NCBI GenBank assembly: GCA_944349375.1
Contig: CALVMV010000001.1
Coordinates: 124,001-188,000, forward strand
Source of the DNA: an uncultured Clostridia bacterium
GTDB taxonomy: Bacteria; Bacillota; Clostridia; Christensenellales; UBA1242
Direction: 5' to 3'
DNA length: 64,000 nt
The position numbers and the translations under genes are program-made. Positions 15,560 through 22,762 of the stretch are shown piece by piece. Every line of letters begins with the position of its first letter. Positions within the stretch are counted from its first letter, which is position 1. Under the pieces are notes generated by a model. That model did not search any database, had not been told where the DNA came from, and saw nothing but the letters and a program-made list of their open reading frames with translations.

Positions 15560-15587
15560 TTGTAAAATTTATAATATATGTTATAAT
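15560..15587 (+). promoter_or_regulatory. Promoter of the acyl carrier protein gene
   Basis: TTGTAA (15560-15565), a 16-nt spacer and TG-T-TATAAT (15582-15587). It begins directly after the T-run of the preceding terminator. Confidence 0.65.
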
Positions 15588-15602
15588 ACGCTCGGAGGAA
15601 TT

Positions 15603-15836
15603 ATGAAAACAATTGATAAAGTAAAGAAAATTATTGCTGAACAGCTTTGTATTTCTACTGACGATATAAAAGATGATGCCAATGTAATTGAAGATTTAGG
15701 TGCTGACTCTCTTGATGTTGTTGAAATGCTTATGACATTTGAAGATGAGTTTAAAGTTTCTATCCCAGATGAAAAACTTAAACAATTAAGCACTATACCT
15801 TCAATAGTTGAATTAATTGATGAATATAAAAAATAA
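15603..15836 (+). CDS. acpP: Acyl carrier protein
   Basis: The 77-residue acidic protein carries acyl intermediates of fatty-acid synthesis on a 4'-phosphopantetheine arm. The attachment site is S36 in LGADSLDVVEML, a near-perfect ACP signature. Helix I (VKKIIAEQLCI) and the closing helix (VELIDEYKK) are standard. GGAGG precedes the ATG. It has its own promoter and terminator and lies unusually between the SpoIIQ-like gene and spoIIID, away from other fatty-acid genes. Confidence 0.97.
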   Translation: MKTIDKVKKIIAEQLCISTDDIKDDANVIEDLGADSLDVVEMLMTFEDEFKVSIPDEKLKQLSTIPSIVELIDEYKK

Positions 15837-15840
15837 TTTT

Positions 15841-15864
15841 AGCTCTCAAAGTGAGAGCTTTTTT
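15841..15864 (+). terminator. Intrinsic terminator of acpP
   Basis: AGCTCTCA (15841-15848) / TGAGAGCT (15852-15859) with a 3-nt loop and six T. Confidence 0.9.
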
Positions 15865-15875
15865 CTACAAATTTT

Positions 15876-15905
15876 GACATAATTTTTAATTTTTGTTCAT
15901 AGGTT
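15876..15905 (+). promoter_or_regulatory. Sigma-E-like promoter of spoIIID
   Basis: GACATAAT (15876-15883), a 14-nt spacer and CATAGGTT (15898-15905) resemble the mother-cell sigma-E pattern (GTCATATT … CATACAAT). Bacillus spoIIID is transcribed by sigma-E. Confidence 0.45.
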
Positions 15906-15922
15906 ATCCCATGGAGGCATCT

Positions 15923-16171
15923 ATGAACAAAGATTTGATGGAAAGAGTATTCATGCTTGCCAATCACATTCTTTCTACTCATGATACCATAAGAAAAACT
16001 GCTAAAATATATTCTATTAGCAAAAGCACTGTGCATAATGATGTGTCAAAACGACTTTATAAGATTGACAAAGTTCTTTATTTAAAAGTTCAAAAAATTC
16101 TTGACAACAACTTTGCTCAAAAACATATTAGGGGTGGAGAAGCAACAAGGAAAAAGTATGCAGGTAAATAA
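15923..16171 (+). CDS. spoIIID: Sporulation transcription regulator SpoIIID
   Basis: The 82-residue DNA-binding protein acts in the mother cell, both activating and repressing genes between the sigma-E and sigma-K stages. The helix-turn-helix is clear (IRKTAKIYSISKSTVHNDVS), as is the basic C-terminus with the conserved RGGEATRKKY segment. Typical length is 80-95 residues. The start at 15923 is chosen because GGAGG lies 6 bases upstream; an in-frame ATG ten codons earlier has no RBS. A sigma-E-like promoter precedes it and a hairpin terminator follows. Its presence is strong evidence that the organism sporulates. Confidence 0.93.
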   Translation: MNKDLMERVFMLANHILSTHDTIRKTAKIYSISKSTVHNDVSKRLYKIDKVLYLKVQKILDNNFAQKHIRGGEATRKKYAGK

Positions 16172-16217
16172 AAAAGCTTAAATTAGTCTAGTTTTTTTGA
16201 AACTAGCAGAATAACTA

Positions 16218-16248
16218 AGAGTATATCAAAAAAATATATACTCTTTTT
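16218..16248 (+). terminator. Intrinsic terminator after spoIIID
   Basis: AGAGTATAT (16218-16226) / ATATACTCT (16236-16244) followed by a T-run. A second hairpin, CTAGTTT / AAACTAG (16188-16206), precedes it. Confidence 0.75.
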
Positions 16249-16334
16249 ATTTATCAAAAAATGTCAAAAAATATAAAACAAGAATTAGTTAAGGAATAAG
16301 TTAAAAAGTTTTGAGTAGCGAAAGTTTTTAACCC

Positions 16335-16364
16335 TTGACAAATTGTTGTTTTAAAAAATAATCT
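16335..16364 (+). promoter_or_regulatory. Promoter of a putative small RNA
   Basis: TTGACA (16335-16340), an 18-nt spacer and TAATCT (16359-16364). An inverted repeat GTTAAAAA (16300-16307) / TTTTTAAC (16325-16332) ends 2 nt before the -35. Confidence 0.55.
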
Positions 16365-16369
16365 TAAAG

Positions 16370-16478
16370 GAGAAATAATGAGTAATTATTTCTCTTAACC
16401 AGCCAAATAAAAATACGAATATAGTGAAAAAAAGCAAGAGGTGTGTTATGTTTATCAACAACTTTTGCTTTTCTTTTT
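16370..16478 (+). ncRNA. Putative small RNA with 5' hairpin and terminator
   Basis: The predicted start (about 16371) coincides with a perfect 10-bp hairpin, GAGAAATAAT (16370-16379) / ATTATTTCTC (16385-16394). The 3' end is a stem AAAAGCAA (16430-16437) / TTGCTTTT (16465-16472) followed by CTTTTT. Two minimal ORFs lie inside: 7 codons at 16378, enclosed in the first hairpin, and 10 codons at 16449 after GAGGTG. The next gene is on the other strand, so this is not a leader. The same 3' hairpin also ends in T7 on the minus strand and could terminate the gene at 16589. I recognise no known RNA family. Confidence 0.4.
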
Positions 16479-16588
16479 AAATTATTTTTTAATTGTGTGC
16501 TTGTCGTTCGGTGGAGTGAAGCGACACCGATTTGTATAAAAAAAGCATGCGAATAAGTACCATTTTCTATTTCAATAAACCATCATTA
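16479..16588. other. Intergenic region with a short GC-richer hairpin
   Basis: Together with the spoIIID terminator and the putative small RNA, this completes a gene-poor stretch from 16172. It holds CGGTG (16510-16514) / CACCG (16526-16530), a local GC-rich hairpin in otherwise AT-rich DNA. No gene or known RNA is recognised in it. Confidence 0.4.
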
Positions 16589-17263
16589 CTACTGAACTAT
16601 TTTTTTGTTTTCGATATATTCTACTGCTTCTTTCAAGATTGTTTTACCTAATTCTCTTATTTGTTCGCTATCTTCTATTAAAAGATTTAGAAATTTTTCC
16701 TCTTGATGAGTTGAAAAAATATAGAATCCTATCAAATTAAATGCACCATAAGCATTGCTTTCTGGATTAGATAAACTACTCATATTAAAATCAATAGGTA
16801 TTTCTAATGTTTGTAAAATTTGTTTTATATCCTTTGGACATTTATCTAAATAGTTAGCATAAGATTCATCAAACCAACATATTCTTTGAATATTATATTT
16901 ATCATAGATATAATTAGTAAAATACAAATGTACTGTTTCGTGTAGTAAAGTATATCTCATTTTATCTAACTGATAACTACTATTTTTGTCTATATAAAGT
17001 TGTATTCCATTATTATAAAAACAACCTCTTATCCAATTTGGTATTTCTTTTCTTGTTGAGTATCGCTTTATGTATTTAACAAAATCATCTCTAATATCAA
17101 AAAAATTTGCATTGATTTTTAGGTTTTTGTTTGTTTTAAAAAGCGTCTTAAGTTTGTCAATACTATCCATAGCATTTTTGACTGAAAATTGAGTAAAATT
17201 TTCTAAATCTATCGGAAATACTATTCTAAAATTATCGTTTTCAAATATTTTATATTCTGTCAT
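16589..17263 (-). CDS. HExxH zinc metallopeptidase-like protein (peptidase MA-like)
   Basis: The product is 224 residues with no signal peptide. The gluzincin-type motif LLHETVHLYF (H108, E109, H112) is followed 21 residues later by WFDESYANYL, where E133 is the likely third zinc ligand. This is the pattern of MA-like or M61-like peptidase domains. The N-terminal half contains no recognised domain. It is expected to be a cytoplasmic or otherwise unexported peptidase, substrate unknown. AGGAGC lies 5 bases before the ATG. It stands alone. Confidence 0.6.
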   Translation of the reverse strand: MTEYKIFENDNFRIVFPIDLENFTQFSVKNAMDSIDKLKTLFKTNKNLKINANFFDIRDDFVKYIKRYSTRKEIPNWIRGCFYNNGIQLYIDKNSSYQLDKMRYTLLHETVHLYFTNYIYDKYNIQRICWFDESYANYLDKCPKDIKQILQTLEIPIDFNMSSLSNPESNAYGAFNLIGFYIFSTHQEEKFLNLLIEDSEQIRELGKTILKEAVEYIENKKIVQ

Positions 17264-17450
17264 TTTTGCTCCTAATATCTACTATATCATAATTTATAAA
17301 TAAAAAGCAATCAATGAAAAATAATGTTAATCCAATATTTTTTAAATGAATAAACAAAGAACTTTATCTATTTTTTAATTTAATAAAATTAGATAGGTTT
17401 CTTATTTTATTATTTCGCTAATTTCAAAAAAATTAGTTCTTTAAGCTTTT

Positions 17451-18371
17451 TTATTTTTTGTTTTTAGAATCAAATATTTTTTCAATTTTATATTTTACAG
17501 TTTCGGTTGCTTCTCTTTTGCCTTCTATAAGCATTTTTCGAACATCAATATCTTCAGGGTGTTGTGTTAAAAATTTTCTTAATTTGCTTGTAAAAGCAAG
17601 CCTTATATCGGTATCTGTGTTTATTTTTACTATGTTATGTTCTTTGATTGCTTTTATAATTTGATTTTCTTCTATTCCGCTAAAATTTTCAATTTTTCCA
17701 CCATATTTATTACATTCATTGACCAATTTTATATTAATTGTTGAAGCGCCATGTAATACTAAAGGAAAATTTGGTAATACTTTTTCTATTTTTGTAAGCA
17801 AGTCAAATCTTAGCTTAGAAGTTTTTGAATGTTTATTTATTCCGTGAGCTGTACCTATTGAAACTGCAAGCATATCTACTTGTGTTCTTTTAACAAATTC
17901 GTATGCGGCTTGTGGGGTAGTATAGATTGTTTCTTTCGACAAAACATTGTCTTCAGTGCCTAAAATTTTACCTACTTCGCCTTCTACTAAAACACCTCTT
18001 TTGTGTGCATAGGAAACAACTTTTTTTGTCTGTTTAATGTTTTCTTCAAAAGGCAAAAGACTTCCATCAAACATTACGCTATCGAAACCTAAATCTATAG
18101 CTTTTTTGCATACTTTAAAATTTGATCCATGATCTAAATGTAAAAAGATGTGAGGATTTGATTTTTTGCAAATTTGAGCTAAAGAAACAACAAATTCATC
18201 TCCCATATAATCTAAAGAACTTTCGCTTACAGCAATAATAATAGGACTTTTGGTTTCTATACTCGCTTTATTGATCGCCTGTAAACTTTCTAAATTAAAA
18301 AAATTAAATGCTCCTATTGCAAAATGCTGTTTTATAGCTTTTTTAAGATAAAATTGCAAATTTTTTTTCAT
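17451..18371 (-). CDS. Class II fructose-bisphosphate / ketose-bisphosphate aldolase
   Basis: This 306-residue zinc-dependent aldolase of the FbaA/GatY/KbaY family cleaves ketose bisphosphates in glycolysis or sugar breakdown. Motifs in order are HLDHGSNFKVCKKAIDLGF (about 78-96, catalytic Asp and zinc His), GEVGKILGTED (zinc Glu near 136), SIGTAHGINK (zinc His near 176) and LHGAST (zinc His near 206). INTDTDIRLAFTSKLRKFL closes the barrel. A GGAG lies 7 bases before the ATG. Fructose-1,6-bisphosphate is the most likely substrate, but tagatose-type cannot be excluded from sequence. Confidence 0.88.
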   Translation of the reverse strand: MKKNLQFYLKKAIKQHFAIGAFNFFNLESLQAINKASIETKSPIIIAVSESSLDYMGDEFVVSLAQICKKSNPHIFLHLDHGSNFKVCKKAIDLGFDSVMFDGSLLPFEENIKQTKKVVSYAHKRGVLVEGEVGKILGTEDNVLSKETIYTTPQAAYEFVKRTQVDMLAVSIGTAHGINKHSKTSKLRFDLLTKIEKVLPNFPLVLHGASTINIKLVNECNKYGGKIENFSGIEENQIIKAIKEHNIVKINTDTDIRLAFTSKLRKFLTQHPEDIDVRKMLIEGKREATETVKYKIEKIFDSKNKK

Positions 18372-18440
18372 ATTTTACTCCAAAAATATTTTAACACATT
18401 TTTTTATATCCTCAAACATATTTTATGTAAAGAGGTGATT

Positions 18441-19103
18441 ATGAAAAAAGTTTTTCCGTTGATTTTTTTGTTTATACTTCCTTTATTTTTAGTGGGATGT
18501 GGGACAAAGAAGTTTCAGTTACAAGATTATATGAGTGAAATTACAACTTCCTATTATCAAGCTGAAGGAGAAGGACTTAATATTAGTTTAAGTGTGGGGC
18601 AAAGAGAAATTGACTATAAAGTAGATGGCTTGCATGGTGCTACCTGTGGTTTTTCTTTATTTGAAATAAAATTTGATAACATTTTAGAAGAAAACACTAT
18701 TAACATTTCTGTTATTATTGATGGCAAAGATTATAGTTTAGTTTTAGAACATAATCCAGTTAATAATACTTACATGGGAGATTTGGGGTTTGCTATATCA
18801 AATGATTCTTCTGTTCAAGTAAAGGTAGAAGGGCAGACTTTAAATTTAACAAATGTAAGCGATAATTTTGCTGTGAGTTCAGATGAGGCGTTAGAAAAAG
18901 CCAGTGTAGTTCTTATAGATGAACTTGCATCTTGTTATAATAATGGAAATTTCTGTGGAGAATGTTATTTAAAAATTCTCAATGAGCAAAACGGCAGTTT
19001 TAACGAACTATTTTGGTGCTTTAGATTGGTTTGCAGTCAAGGAATTAAATATGATGTTGTGATTAATGTACAAACAGGAGAAGTTGTAGGAGTTAATTTG
19101 TAA
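18441..19103 (+). CDS. Lipoprotein of unknown function
   Basis: This 220-residue lipoprotein has signal peptide KKVFPLIFLFILPLFL and lipobox VGCG. The extracellular part is beta-rich. The last 60 residues (LIDELASCYNNGNFCGECY … FRLVCSQGIKYDVVINVQTG) resemble a PepSY-like end with an I-N-V-Q-T-G-E motif, but this is uncertain. Four cysteines cluster within about 60 residues. AGAGGTG precedes the ATG at 18441; an earlier in-frame ATG at 18324 has no RBS. It is followed by the separately transcribed hflX. Confidence 0.6.
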   Translation: MKKVFPLIFLFILPLFLVGCGTKKFQLQDYMSEITTSYYQAEGEGLNISLSVGQREIDYKVDGLHGATCGFSLFEIKFDNILEENTINISVIIDGKDYSLVLEHNPVNNTYMGDLGFAISNDSSVQVKVEGQTLNLTNVSDNFAVSSDEALEKASVVLIDELASCYNNGNFCGECYLKILNEQNGSFNELFWCFRLVCSQGIKYDVVINVQTGEVVGVNL

Positions 19104-19110
19104 AAATAAT

Positions 19111-19139
19111 TTGTTTAAAAATCAAATTAATGATATAAT
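19111..19139 (+). promoter_or_regulatory. Promoter giving leaderless hflX mRNA
   Basis: TTGTTT (19111-19116), a 17-nt spacer, TG-A-TATAAT (-10 at 19134-19139), 6 nt, then ATG at 19146. No Shine-Dalgarno sequence is present. Confidence 0.75.
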
Positions 19140-19145
19140 TCATAT

Positions 19146-20255
19146 ATGAAAAACATATATGAGCAAAAAGAAATAAAAGAGAATGCTTTAACAGTTGTTG
19201 TTTGTTCAAAAAAAACAGATAACAAAGCAAGAAAAATTGATGAGATTGAGAAACTATCTACTACAGCTGGTTTAATTGTAGTAGGGAATTTTTATCAAAA
19301 TTTAAAAGAATTTAATCGCTCTACAGTTATTGGCTCTGGTAAAGTGGAGGAGATTAAGCAACATATTTGTAATTGTGATGCTCAAATTGATGTCGTTGTT
19401 GTTGATTATCCACTCACAGGCTCGCAAGTGAAAAATCTAGAAGATGCCTTTGGTGTGAAGGTTATTGATAGAGTTGGATTAATTATTGATATTTTTGCCC
19501 AAGGAGCACAAAGCAAAGAAGCTAAATTACAAGTTAAATTAGCTCAAGATTTATATTTACTGCCAAGATTATCTCAAATGCAAGGCTCGAGTGGAAGATT
19601 TGGTGGTGTTGGAGTCGGTATGCGTGGACCTGGCGAAACCAAATTGGAGCTTAATAGAAGAATACTCGAAAAAGAAATTGATTCTTTGAAAAAGCAAATT
19701 CAAAAAATAAAAAGCCAAAGGCAAGTTTCTCGAAAAGAAAGGTTGCATTCTTCTTTGCCAAAGATTGCTTTAGTTGGTTATACAAACTCTGGAAAGAGTT
19801 CACTTTTAAATCTTTTGACTAAAGAAAATATTTATGTTGAAAACAAATATTTTGCAACTCTTGATACTACAAGTAGAAAATTATTTTTAGGCGAAGGGAA
19901 TTATGCTCTTTTGACTGATACAGTTGGCTTCATTTCTGATTTGCCACATCAACTTGTTGATGCCTTCTCCTCAACACTTGAAGAAGCAACTGATGCAGAC
20001 TTGTTAATTCATGTTGTAGATGTTTCTTTACAAAAAAATGAAGGGGATAAAAAAGAATATCAAACAAACATGGATATAACCGACAAATTACTTAATGAAA
20101 TAGGTGCTACAAAAAAGAGAATAGTTGCTTTAAATAAATGCGATAAACTTGAAAAACCTATAGAAATAAAGAATAACCAAATATTGATTTCGACAAAAAC
20201 AGGGAATGGAATACCAAAATTAATTGAAGCGATAAAAATTATGTTAAATGATTAA
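19146..20255 (+). CDS. hflX: GTPase HflX
   Basis: HflX is a ribosome-associated GTPase that splits stalled or stressed 70S ribosomes. At 369 residues it is close to the short clostridial form. An N-terminal HflX domain (about 1-190) contains GGVGVGMRGPGETKLELNRR and is followed by a coiled stretch. The G domain has G1 GYTNSGKSS, G3 DTVGFISDLPHQLV and G4 NKCD. The C-terminal extension of the E. coli protein is lacking. The gene is monocistronic, with a leaderless promoter and an 11-bp terminator. Confidence 0.95.
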   Translation: MKNIYEQKEIKENALTVVVCSKKTDNKARKIDEIEKLSTTAGLIVVGNFYQNLKEFNRSTVIGSGKVEEIKQHICNCDAQIDVVVVDYPLTGSQVKNLEDAFGVKVIDRVGLIIDIFAQGAQSKEAKLQVKLAQDLYLLPRLSQMQGSSGRFGGVGVGMRGPGETKLELNRRILEKEIDSLKKQIQKIKSQRQVSRKERLHSSLPKIALVGYTNSGKSSLLNLLTKENIYVENKYFATLDTTSRKLFLGEGNYALLTDTVGFISDLPHQLVDAFSSTLEEATDADLLIHVVDVSLQKNEGDKKEYQTNMDITDKLLNEIGATKKRIVALNKCDKLEKPIEIKNNQILISTKTGNGIPKLIEAIKIMLND

Positions 20256-20291
20256 AAATATTAATTAAATAATTTTGTCTTAATAAAACGA

Positions 20292-20326
20292 AAAACACTT
20301 TACCTTTTGGAGTTAAAGTGTTTTTT
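20292..20326 (+). terminator. Intrinsic terminator of hflX
   Basis: AAAACACTTTA (20292-20302) / TAAAGTGTTTT (20314-20324) with six T. Confidence 0.9.
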
Positions 20327-20347
20327 AGTAACTAGCAAGGGCTTAAG

Positions 20348-20410
20348 ATTGCAAGTTTTTAACAAGATCTTGCAATATGAAGTGTTTTATGATAAAATAT
20401 GTATTGCAAG
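20348..20410 (+). promoter_or_regulatory. Promoter with three ATTGCAAG half-sites
   Basis: The -35 TTGCAA (20370-20375) is 17 nt from the -10 TAAAAT (20393-20398). ATTGCAAG (20348-20355), its inverted copy CTTGCAAT (20369-20376, covering the -35) and a third direct copy at 20403-20410 (at the start site and RBS) look like operator half-sites or mutually exclusive RNA arms. Confidence 0.4.
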
Positions 20411-20419
20411 GAGCAAATA

Positions 20420-21475
20420 ATGGATAAAATTAATAAACTCTCTTTAATTGAAAGAATAAATCGTATGATGTCAGATGAGCAATTTCGTGAACATTGCTAT
20501 AATTGTAAAAACAATAATCCAAATTTTGAATATGAAATAGAAATTGCTGAAAAAATTGCCAGGCTTGACATTGAAGATTTGACTGTTGACGAGAGTTTAA
20601 TTCATTTAGGTGCATCATTTCCTGAAGATGTGGTTGATTCTCAAATTTTAACATTTTATAAAGAGTTAGATAATATTTGTCCAGATGGAATTAGATTAGA
20701 GGCAACGGCTAAAGAGAACATGCAATACATTTCTCATGATGCTACAAAAGAAAAAAGCCCTCGCTCTTACTGCTGTTCTGCAGTTAATAAAGATGGAACA
20801 GGGTTCAGAAAAATTTTTATAAATATAGAAGGTAGGATAGGGGATTTTTCCAATGCGTGCCATGAAGTTTGTCATTCTTTGAGTGAATCATTTATTGCAA
20901 TGAAACCTATGAAAGACAAAAATATGCAAGAAGTAGCCACCGTAATAGTTGATGTTTTTTCTGCAGAATTTTTTAAAAAAGAATTTCCAAATTTGCAAAT
21001 TAATTTTATAGAAAATGCTATTTCTACACAAATTCAAAATGTCATGAAAGCAAGAGAAGTTTTGTTAGATGGGTTGATTATAAAATTAATGGTTGGGGAA
21101 ATCACATTGGAAGAAGTTCAAAAAAAATATGGTGATTTATATTTAAAAAATACATCGATATTAAATAGGTGTTTAAATAATATAGAAAACAAGCAATTTT
21201 CAAATATGTTTGAAAAAAAATATTTGTTACCACAAGCAATCGCTCAAATCATGTTAGATAGATTTAAAACTGATCCTGCTGTTGCAGTCAAACAATTAAA
21301 AACAATTATAGAAAATGATACCGAGTGGGATGTGTTTGACACATTGAAAAATATTGGTTTAGCAGGGGTAACAGAAGTTTTTGATGATTATATTAACAAT
21401 TTTGAAGTAAGGACACAAAAATTACTCATAGAAAAAGAAGAGTTGCAAAAAACAAACGATGCAAATGAGCTCTAA
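20420..21475 (+). CDS. HExxH-containing protein of unknown function
   Basis: The 351-residue soluble protein has HEVCH at 148-152 (H148, E149, H152) and a possible third ligand E171 in NMQEVATVIVDVF. This suggests a zinc peptidase-like core at about 115-190. The N-terminal (helical, about 1-90) and C-terminal (helical, about 200-351) parts match no family I know. No signal peptide is present. The ATG at 20420 follows AAGGAGC; the earlier in-frame ATG at 20399 does not. It has its own promoter and a strong terminator. Confidence 0.5.
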   Translation: MDKINKLSLIERINRMMSDEQFREHCYNCKNNNPNFEYEIEIAEKIARLDIEDLTVDESLIHLGASFPEDVVDSQILTFYKELDNICPDGIRLEATAKENMQYISHDATKEKSPRSYCCSAVNKDGTGFRKIFINIEGRIGDFSNACHEVCHSLSESFIAMKPMKDKNMQEVATVIVDVFSAEFFKKEFPNLQINFIENAISTQIQNVMKAREVLLDGLIIKLMVGEITLEEVQKKYGDLYLKNTSILNRCLNNIENKQFSNMFEKKYLLPQAIAQIMLDRFKTDPAVAVKQLKTIIENDTEWDVFDTLKNIGLAGVTEVFDDYINNFEVRTQKLLIEKEELQKTNDANEL

Positions 21476-21487
21476 ATAGGTTATAAT

Positions 21488-21525
21488 AAAAAACGAACTT
21501 AACTATTTTTTAAAGTTCGTTTTTT
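21488..21525. terminator. Bidirectional terminator
   Basis: AAAACGAACTT (21490-21500) / AAGTTCGTTTT (21513-21523) flanked by A- and T-runs. Confidence 0.85.
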
Positions 21526-21537
21526 ATTTTGCCAGTT

Positions 21538-21565
21538 AAAAACAGTGGAAAATAACTGTTTTTTT
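21538..21565. terminator. Second terminator, next to the DUF1858 gene
   Basis: AAAAACAGT (21538-21546) / ACTGTTTTT (21555-21563). The minus-strand reading ends in a T-run and terminates the DUF1858 gene. Confidence 0.7.
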
Positions 21566-21773
21566 ATTTTTTATGATTTATTTTGTATTGTTCATTCAAT
21601 TTTTCAAGTAAAAAATCTAAATCTATGCCATGAGCTAAAGCTGCCTGTTCAATTGTTTCATTCTCTCCCATGTGGCACAAAACACAAAACATACCAAAGC
21701 CCATTAAAACATCTGCAAGCGATTGGTCGATTTCTAAAAGTTGTGAAATAGTCATATCTTTTTTTATTTTCAT
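21564..21773 (-). CDS. DUF1858 redox-disulfide domain protein
   Basis: This is a 69-residue single-domain protein. DMTISQLLEIDQSLADVLMG and the CxxC in FGMFCVLCHMG are the DUF1858 signature (ScdA N-terminal-like / hybrid-cluster-associated disulfide domain). Such proteins are common in anaerobes and probably take part in thiol redox or iron-sulfur/nitric-oxide chemistry; the exact role is unknown. The RBS is AGGAG, 6-7 bases before the ATG. It stands alone. Confidence 0.85.
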   Translation of the reverse strand: MKIKKDMTISQLLEIDQSLADVLMGFGMFCVLCHMGENETIEQAALAHGIDLDFLLEKLNEQYKINHKK

Positions 21774-21890
21774 AATTTTCTCCTAAGTCAAATCATAGTT
21801 TTTTTTAAAATTTTTGTCAACTTTTTTTAATCTTTTCTTGCAAACAATGTCTTATTTTGTCTTTTAGTTATTTTTTTGCAAAGGCAAAAA

Positions 21891-21902
21891 TAATTTAATA
21901 AC
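21891..21902 (+). promoter_or_regulatory. -10 element, predicted leaderless start
   Basis: TAATTT (21891-21896) ends 6 nt before the ATG at 21903. No Shine-Dalgarno sequence is present and the -35 is weak (TTATTT). Confidence 0.35.
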
Positions 21903-22613
21903 ATGGAAAAGTTAAGCGAAATAATTTCAAAAAAAATAATAACGATTGAAGAAGGAAAAATGGTGGGATATATAATTAAGCCAGTGTTTGATAATTGTCA
22001 ACTTGTTGGTTTTATCTCTTGCGATGATGAAAGCGAAATTGAAAAGTTTTTATTATATGAAGACATAAAAAATATCAATAAGGAAGGGGTGCTAATTTCT
22101 TCTGTTTATGCCATGCAAAATGTAGATATTGAAGGAGGGAACAGCCCTTTAGGTAAATTGGTTTTTGATCAAAATGGAGTAAATTTAGGGAGAGTAGAAG
22201 AGTGCTATTTAGATAAAAAAAATATAAAAAAATTGCAAACTAATTTGTGTGAAATAATGGGGAAAAATATAGCTTGCATAGGACAAGATTTTGTTATTTT
22301 TCAAAAAAATAATAAAAAAATCAAAAAAAATCAAAAAAAATCGTTAAAAAATATAAATTTTATTCAAAAAAATCCTAAAGTAGAAATTTTAAATAAAATT
22401 GAAAATAAAAATAATGAGCCAGATTTTCAGCCTTCGTATCCTATAAAAGTTACTGCAAATAAATCTAAATTATTAGGGAAAAAAATTGTAAAAGATATTC
22501 TTGGATTTAATAATGAAATAATTGCAAAAAAAGATGAAATAATTAATTCAAAAATTATTAATAGAGCTATAAAACACAATAAATTAAATTTATTATTTTT
22601 CAACAGCAAATAA
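21903..22613 (+). CDS. PRC-barrel-like protein
   Basis: The product is 236 residues. The N-terminal 130 residues look like two PRC-barrel-type halves: LSEIISKKIITIEEGKMVGY and SPLGKLVFDQNGVNLGRVEE, the latter typical of YlmC/YmxH-type sheets. A Lys/Asn-rich low-complexity linker (about 138-165) and a basic C-terminal tail follow. The family is often linked to sporulation or RNA metabolism, but no role can be stated here. There is no RBS and the start is predicted leaderless. The linker DNA contains a short tandem repeat. Confidence 0.5.
   Translation: MEKLSEIISKKIITIEEGKMVGYIIKPVFDNCQLVGFISCDDESEIEKFLLYEDIKNINKEGVLISSVYAMQNVDIEGGNSPLGKLVFDQNGVNLGRVEECYLDKKNIKKLQTNLCEIMGKNIACIGQDFVIFQKNNKKIKKNQKKSLKNINFIQKNPKVEILNKIENKNNEPDFQPSYPIKVTANKSKLLGKKIVKDILGFNNEIIAKKDEIINSKIINRAIKHNKLNLLFFNSK
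22321..22342 (+). repeat. Short A-rich tandem repeat
   Basis: Copies of a TCAAAAAAAA unit lie inside the linker of the PRC-barrel-like gene and encode Lys/Asn/Gln. The long A-runs could slip, but the frame is intact. Confidence 0.6.
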
Positions 22614-22614
22614 G

Positions 22615-22643
22615 AAGCGAAATTAATTCGCTTTTATTTTTTT
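22615..22643 (+). terminator. Intrinsic terminator
   Basis: AAGCGAA (22615-22621) / TTCGCTT (22627-22633) followed by a T-rich tract. Confidence 0.75.
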
Positions 22644-22762
22644 CTTTTTATTTATTTTTATTTTAAATTATAAAAAAATATTTTAATAAATTTAATTAAA
22701 ATCTTGTTTAATCGTTTGTATTTTTGTCGTTAATTGTAGTAAAATAAATTAGCGAGGTTGAT

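Noticed and set aside
18324..18440. Longer N-terminus for the lipoprotein at 18441
   Set aside because: It would bury the lipoprotein signal peptide inside the protein and overlap the divergent aldolase start; AGAGGTG fits 18441.
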